The notes under the pieces: model-generated
The model's input: the letters and a program-made list of their open reading frames with translations, nothing else
What the model was told of the DNA's origin: nothing
Databases searched by the model: none
Position numbers and translations under genes: made by a program
Shown here: one piece after another, positions 60,217 to 64,000 of the stretch
Position numbering within the stretch: the first letter of the stretch is position 1
How the letters are laid out: each line of letters starts with the position of its first letter
DNA from: Candidatus Woesearchaeota archaeon
GTDB lineage: Archaea; Nanobdellota; Nanobdellia; Woesearchaeales; UBA525
Assembly: GCA_028818155.1 (NCBI GenBank)
Contig: JAPPOH010000001.1
Coordinates: 62,001-126,000 of the forward strand
Length of the DNA stretch: 64,000 bases
Reading direction: 5' to 3'

Positions 60217-60240
60217 AGAAAAAAGAAGAAAAGAAAAAAA
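60217..60240 (-). terminator. T-rich terminator after the DsbA gene
   Basis: On the minus strand the stop of the DsbA gene is followed by a 24-nt run of T with scattered C, the same design as after the S-layer and pilin 1 genes. Confidence 0.55.
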
Positions 60241-61482
60241 TTACTGCAGTTCTTCATCGATTGCTGCTTGGAACGCAGTGAATGGCTGTGCACCCACAAT
60301 GTTCTTGCCGTTGATGAAGAAGCTTGGTGTTCCTGAAACACCTGCCTGCTGGCCAGCTGTGAAGTCTGCTTTGACTTTCGCTTCAAAGTCGCCATCATCT
60401 AAGCAGGAGTCGATGTCAACGCCCATGTCATCAGCGTACTGCTTCAGACTTGGTACGTCAAGCGCTGCTTGGTTCACGAAGAGTACGTCGTGGTATGCCC
60501 AGAACTTATCTGCACCACCTTCACGGCCGACACACTCAGCAGCCTCAGATGCTTTCTGTGCGTGCTGGTGGAAGCCGAGCGGGAAGTGCCTGACTGAGTA
60601 GCGAACCTTCCCTGTATCAACATACTCGCTGATCACTTGCTTCACGGACTGATCATGTGCTCGCTTACAGAACGGACACTGGTAGTCTGTGAACTCAACA
60701 AGTGTGACGCTCGCGTCATTATCGCCCATGACGAACGAACCATCGGCAACATCAACGCGTGCAGCAGGTGCTGCGGGTGCGCTTGGTGTTGGTGCTGGCG
60801 CGGGTGCAGCGACGCCGGAGAGCTTTTCGTCCACTTTCGCTTTGAGCTGCTCGAATGGCACTGCTCCTACGACGAGTTCATCGCCGACCCAGAAGCTTGG
60901 TGTGCCACGGACGCCTCTCGCTTGCGCTTCTTGCATGTGTTCTCTGACAGTTGCAGCAGTCTCTTGGTTGTCGAGGCAGGAGCTGATGTCAAGTCCTTGG
61001 TTCTGTGCGTATTGCTTCAAGCTTGCTGTGTCGAGTGCTCGCTGGTTCGCGAATAATGTGTCGTGGTATGTCCAGAACGCGTCCTCGCCACCTTCATTTC
61101 TGACACACTCGGATGCGACTGCTGCACCGAATGCGTTCGGGTGAATGCTTTCGAGTGGGAAGTGCTTGTACGTGACTGTGACGTCAGGGTACGCTTCCAT
61201 GAGCTGCTTCACTGTTGGTGCTGCTCTCGTACAGAATGGGCACTCGAAGTCAGAGTATTCGATCACTGTGAGATCGCCTTTTGCTGCTGATCCTGTGTTC
61301 ATGCTGAAGTCTCCTTTTCCGACGAGGTAGCCGGTGTAGAAACTTGAGACGATAACAAGAATTGCTAAGACTGCGTAGACGACGACCAATGAGCCGGTAT
61401 CTTGCTTTGCTTTCTTCTTTGCTTTCTTTTGTTTTTTTGCGGTTTTCTTCGCCGCTTTCTTTGCTTTCTTTTTTGGAGCCAT
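60241..61482 (-). CDS. Membrane-tethered protein with two DsbA domains
   Basis: 413 residues. A Lys/Ala-rich cytoplasmic tail (1-28) precedes one membrane helix (VVYAVLAILVIVSSFYTGYLV in parts). Two DsbA-type thioredoxin domains follow, each with active site CPFC: EYSDFECPFCTRA at about residue 75 and EFTDYQCPFCKRA at about 262, each with a cis-Pro TPSF. An Ala/Pro linker joins them (about 215-240). It should introduce or isomerise disulfides in exported proteins, such as the Cys-rich pilins and adhesins here. An SD-like AAGGTGGT precedes the ATG. Confidence 0.93.
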   Translation of the reverse strand: MAPKKKAKKAAKKTAKKQKKAKKKAKQDTGSLVVVYAVLAILVIVSSFYTGYLVGKGDFSMNTGSAAKGDLTVIEYSDFECPFCTRAAPTVKQLMEAYPDVTVTYKHFPLESIHPNAFGAAVASECVRNEGGEDAFWTYHDTLFANQRALDTASLKQYAQNQGLDISSCLDNQETAATVREHMQEAQARGVRGTPSFWVGDELVVGAVPFEQLKAKVDEKLSGVAAPAPAPTPSAPAAPAARVDVADGSFVMGDNDASVTLVEFTDYQCPFCKRAHDQSVKQVISEYVDTGKVRYSVRHFPLGFHQHAQKASEAAECVGREGGADKFWAYHDVLFVNQAALDVPSLKQYADDMGVDIDSCLDDGDFEAKVKADFTAGQQAGVSGTPSFFINGKNIVGAQPFTAFQAAIDEELQ

Positions 61483-61719
61483 AAGTATACCACCTTATTG
61501 TAGTTTATTCGGAGTCCTCGTCCGGTACTTAAGCGCTTCGCTATTACTATCCTTGGGCGAAAACAGTTCACTGAAATGAGCTTTCTTTATACTAATTCGG
61601 TTATTTTAGGCTTTATTTTGTTTAAATAGGATGAAATAAGGCTTTAAAGGATCATGCGTAAAACAAGATAATGACTACTTTTTAGTAGTGTATATAAAGG
61701 GAGGGGGAGTTCTTGGTGT

Positions 61720-62478
61720 ATGAGTGCCTATGAAGATATTCCTGAACTCACACCAGATGACGTGCAGGATGGATGGGGATTCGGTGAAGAGATAAGTTCA
61801 TTCGACTATATGGAGTACTTCTTGGAGAAGATCGCAGCTGTGCTACAAAATCCATCGTGGATCGCGGACTGGCGAGAAACGGTTGCCGATTCTCAAGGAT
61901 TTCCAGTATATTGTCAGGAACAGCAGAGATCATTCGAATTCCTGGAAGGGTGGTTTGCGAATCCATTTCCTGAGCGATACGATGAGGAGCGATTGATGGA
62001 TTGTGCAAAGCGTGTAAATAGACGTGAGCTCTTCCCTCCACATGCACACGAGGGCATATTCACAGGACGGATAGTGGTAACGGAGGCATTCAGTAGGATG
62101 AATGAGGAGCACACGAACTACAGCATGTTCCGAGGAGCGAGATACACTGGTGAATACCTAAAGTATGTCGGTGTTGATTTTTCTCCAAGATCACTATCAG
62201 GGGTACTTCGCCATGATACGTTCGCTCAATATGGAGGGGACTTGAGGGATAACCCTGTGCTTGCAGTTCTCCCTGTAGAGCATCTCGTCTCTTGTTGCAT
62301 GCGTAGCATGACATACATTGAAACGGAAGGACATTGGTGGAGCGACTCACTTGAAGTGCACTCAATCCACCCTGAGTTTCGAGCAGGCGTAACAATTTAC
62401 CGGCCGCCAAGTTCTGAAGCAGCAATGGAGCAAGTTATTGACGCGTATGAGAGAAAAGCGATCTCAAACCTTAAATAG
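61720..62478 (+). CDS. Unidentified protein (252 aa)
   Basis: Not recognised. GTATATAAAG lies about 27 nt upstream, indicating a leaderless transcript. It is an acidic soluble protein, rich in Trp and Glu, with no signal peptide. The 237-nt gap before it holds the divergent DsbA promoter and repeated AATAAGGCTTTAAAGG-like sequence. It precedes the M50 gene by 20 nt and might be co-transcribed with it. Confidence 0.62.
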   Translation: MSAYEDIPELTPDDVQDGWGFGEEISSFDYMEYFLEKIAAVLQNPSWIADWRETVADSQGFPVYCQEQQRSFEFLEGWFANPFPERYDEERLMDCAKRVNRRELFPPHAHEGIFTGRIVVTEAFSRMNEEHTNYSMFRGARYTGEYLKYVGVDFSPRSLSGVLRHDTFAQYGGDLRDNPVLAVLPVEHLVSCCMRSMTYIETEGHWWSDSLEVHSIHPEFRAGVTIYRPPSSEAAMEQVIDAYERKAISNLK

Positions 62479-62498
62479 ATCGTGGAAGTTCAGCCAGT

Positions 62499-63125
62499 AT
62501 GGTCTTCAGTATTTTGGAGTTCGTTGACGTTGCAATCATGGTCGCGATTATCGGCTTTCTCTTCAAAGATATGTTTCGGATGCCGAAGAAAGGTGACGTG
62601 CTCGAACAATATAGGAATATCAAGCAGTGGACGTGGCAGGACTTTTGGTGGGCCTGTGCGATCATCGCACCTTCTATATTATTACACGAGCTTGGCCATA
62701 AGTTCACTGCGATGTATTTTGGGTTAGATGCAACGTTTCATGCTGCATGTTCCGTGCAGGATGCGCTCGCGGGCAATCTCTTCACGTTCATCTGTAATAT
62801 TCAATTGTTCGCTGTCTTAATGAAGTTCATGGGCTATGGTTTCTTAATTTTCGTGCCTGCGTTCGTGAGCATCTCCGGCGCTGCAGCGCCGCTCCAGCAC
62901 GCGATCATCGCTGCTGCAGGACCGCTTGTCCACTTGGTTTTGTGGCTTGGCATTGCATGGTATATGCAGGATAAAAAAAGAGTACGGAGATTAAAGAAAC
63001 AGCAAGTCTTGTTCTTGTTCTTCTGTAAGAAGGTCAATATGTTCTTGTTCATCCTGAATGTGATTCCTATTCCTGGGTTTGACGGGTTCTGGATCTTTAC
63101 GAACCTGTTTAAGGTGCTCTTTTAG
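62499..63125 (+). CDS. M50-type (site-2 protease-like) membrane metalloprotease
   Basis: 208 residues. The zinc motif HELGH sits in the first core helix (LLHELGHKFTAMYFGL), and NVIPIPGFDGF provides the second, NPDG-like motif with the third ligand Asp. Four to five other hydrophobic segments are visible. Such proteases cleave substrates inside the membrane. The substrate is unknown; the many exported proteins nearby may include it. Confidence 0.85.
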   Translation: MVFSILEFVDVAIMVAIIGFLFKDMFRMPKKGDVLEQYRNIKQWTWQDFWWACAIIAPSILLHELGHKFTAMYFGLDATFHAACSVQDALAGNLFTFICNIQLFAVLMKFMGYGFLIFVPAFVSISGAAAPLQHAIIAAAGPLVHLVLWLGIAWYMQDKKRVRRLKKQQVLFLFFCKKVNMFLFILNVIPIPGFDGFWIFTNLFKVLF

Positions 63126-63166
63126 GTAGTCACAGGTCATGTTGCCGGAAAGTATTTAAAGAAGAA

Positions 63167-63187
63167 GTATATACTGAATGTATATAC
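63167..63187. promoter_or_regulatory. Double palindromic operator before vapBC
   Basis: GTATATAC occurs twice (63167-63174 and 63180-63187), each a palindrome, with centres 13 bp apart, between the TATA (AGTATTTAAA) and ATG 63191. The same arrangement occurs before the next VapB-like gene. Confidence 0.65.
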
Positions 63188-63190
63188 AAA

Positions 63191-63427
63191 ATGAAAACGC
63201 ACGTACTCGCAATACCACAAGTGCTCTCCCTTGATACTGAGATTAAGAGTTGGGGCAACAGCTATGGTATTCGCATTTCAAAGAAGCTCGCAACAAAACT
63301 CGGCATAACGAAAGGTGACAAAGTGGCATTCGATCTGAAAAAACTTGAAGACATTGATGGATTCGGCATTTGCAAAAAGTCAGAACCATATGAAAGAGAC
63401 AAAGAAGACGATTTTCATGACTGGTGA
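63191..63427 (+). CDS. vapB: VapB-type AbrB/MazE-fold antitoxin
   Basis: 78 residues. A MazE-like fold is seen: DTEIKSWGNSYGIRISKKLATKLG in parts, TKGDKVAFDL. The C-terminus is acidic (EDDFHDW). It overlaps the PIN toxin gene by 4 nt (GTGA). A paralogous antitoxin begins at 63906, sharing KEWGNGYGIRISKS. Confidence 0.88.
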   Translation: MKTHVLAIPQVLSLDTEIKSWGNSYGIRISKKLATKLGITKGDKVAFDLKKLEDIDGFGICKKSEPYERDKEDDFHDW

Positions 63428-63816
63428 CAATGGCAAAATACATTTTTGATGCATCTGCGTGGATTGAGTACTTCGAAGGTTCACATGAAGGAAAGAAAAT
63501 ACAAAAAATTCTCACACAAAAGAAAAACACAGTTATTACGATGGATTCGACAGTTGGCGAACTCTTCTCATGGACATTGAAAAGAGGACATAACTTTCCA
63601 AGACTTCTTGATATTATTCAAAAAAAATCATTGCTCCACGATTGCCCACTCGGTATGTGGGTAGAAGCAGCGATGCACAGACACAAACTTCGAGAGCAAC
63701 GAAAGAAATTCGGATTTATGGATGCACTACTTATCACAATGCAACAGCACACGGGCGCAACAATCGTCACAAAAGATAACGACTTTCGTGGCTTACCAAA
63801 CGTCGCAATGCTCTAA
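63424..63816 (+). CDS. vapC: VapC-type PIN-domain toxin
   Basis: 130 residues from GTG 63424, which overlaps the antitoxin stop; ATG 63430 is the alternative. A complete PIN domain: YIFDASAWIEYFEGS, then TMDSTVGELFSWTL, FMDALLITMQQHTG and TKDNDFRGL, with all expected acidic residues. It is an RNase toxin. Unlike the VapC at 25276-25696, this one is intact. Confidence 0.9.
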   Translation: MTMAKYIFDASAWIEYFEGSHEGKKIQKILTQKKNTVITMDSTVGELFSWTLKRGHNFPRLLDIIQKKSLLHDCPLGMWVEAAMHRHKLREQRKKFGFMDALLITMQQHTGATIVTKDNDFRGLPNVAML

Positions 63817-63883
63817 CGATATTGTCGCATAGTGTGTTTAAGAGGGCATATTCGTGGCAGCAACCAAAAGTATTTAAGTGAGA

Positions 63884-63904
63884 GTGTACATTCTTTGTGT
63901 ACAC
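63884..63904. promoter_or_regulatory. Double palindromic operator before the last VapB-like gene
   Basis: GTGTACAT and GTGTACAC, each containing the palindrome TGTACA (63885-63890 and 63898-63903), lie with centres 13 bp apart, just before ATG 63906. TATA (AGTATTTAAG) is upstream. Confidence 0.6.
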
Positions 63905-63905
63905 A

Positions 63906-64000
63906 ATGCAAGCACTCCTCCGAGATGAAATTGAACTCGACATTGAGTTGAAAGAATGGGGAAACGGCTACGGTATTCGGATTTCAAAGAGCACCGCACA
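63906..64000 (+). CDS. vapB: VapB-type antitoxin (3' partial)
   Basis: Only the first 31 residues are in the window (LDIELKEWGNGYGIRISKS), and the gene runs off the end. It is a paralogue of the antitoxin at 63191. A toxin gene probably follows beyond the window. Confidence 0.75.
   Translation, partial: MQALLRDEIELDIELKEWGNGYGIRISKSTA

Noticed and set aside
1-64000. CRISPR arrays, rRNA genes, insertion sequences
   Set aside because: I saw no regularly spaced repeats, no rRNA-like sequence and no transposase in either strand.

Overview
The window is archaeal chromosome, most likely from a DPANN-type lineage (Woesearchaeota/Pacearchaeota-like; this placement is an inference). The archaeal evidence is direct: aIF1A, aIF2-alpha, aIF5B, aEF1-beta, S7, S8e, S27e, L37e, L44e, Nop10, an Sm-like protein, a GINS subunit, archaeal ApgM, Trm1, a methanogen-type S-layer protein, class III (type IV pilin) signal peptides, and TATA boxes 24-30 nt upstream of start codons, which implies mostly leaderless mRNAs. 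Genes are tightly packed, and many neighbours overlap by 1-30 nt.

Layout. 1-2.4 kb: end of a tandem LamG surface protein. 2.4-3.4 kb: an AbrB-like orphan and a VapBC module. 3.4-9.3 kb: a five-gene operon of pilin-like proteins, including a 1,024-residue vWA adhesin. 9.3-10.7 kb: a secreted Cys-rich protein and a DUF192 protein. 10.7-18.3 kb: a first pilus/secretion machine (coiled-coil protein, ATPase, two half-size GspF-like membrane proteins, two tandem pilins). 18.3-23.2 kb, opposite strand: a second machine (ATPase, full-length GspF-like protein, small membrane protein, pilin-like protein, lipoprotein). 23.3-30.6 kb: translation genes, glycolytic enolase and ApgM, a damaged VapBC and GINS. 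30.7-33.7 kb: an unidentified protein, a radical SAM-TRAM enzyme and a CheB-like protein in apparent operon order. 33.7-39.8 kb: a surface protein with NEW3/CARDB-like repeats, a small lipoprotein, the main S-layer protein with a structured leader, and tRNA-Leu(UAG). 39.9-42.3 kb: an AbrB/RelE pair, L37e-Lsm-S8e and a frameshifted orphan. 42.5-54.6 kb: an APC permease fused to a methyltransferase, SppA, RDD protein, aIF1A, LspA, S7, a DUF3179 protein, a PUA protein, aIF5B and aEF1-beta. 54.7-64 kb: a Kazal-domain protein, Trm1, MNT/HEPN and wHTH/RelE modules, an S-layer-like lipoprotein, a double DsbA protein, an M50 protease and two more VapB-type loci.

Two themes stand out. The first is the cell surface: an S-layer, several adhesin-like proteins, two separate pilus motors, seven or more class III-type pilins, lipoproteins together with a bacterial-type LspA, and a membrane-tethered tandem DsbA for disulfides. 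The second is dense toxin-antitoxin content, several modules carrying palindromic operators placed over the transcription start. Between the housekeeping operons lie about a dozen unidentified single genes, most with their own leaderless promoter. Two genes carry frameshifts that could be real decay or assembly errors.
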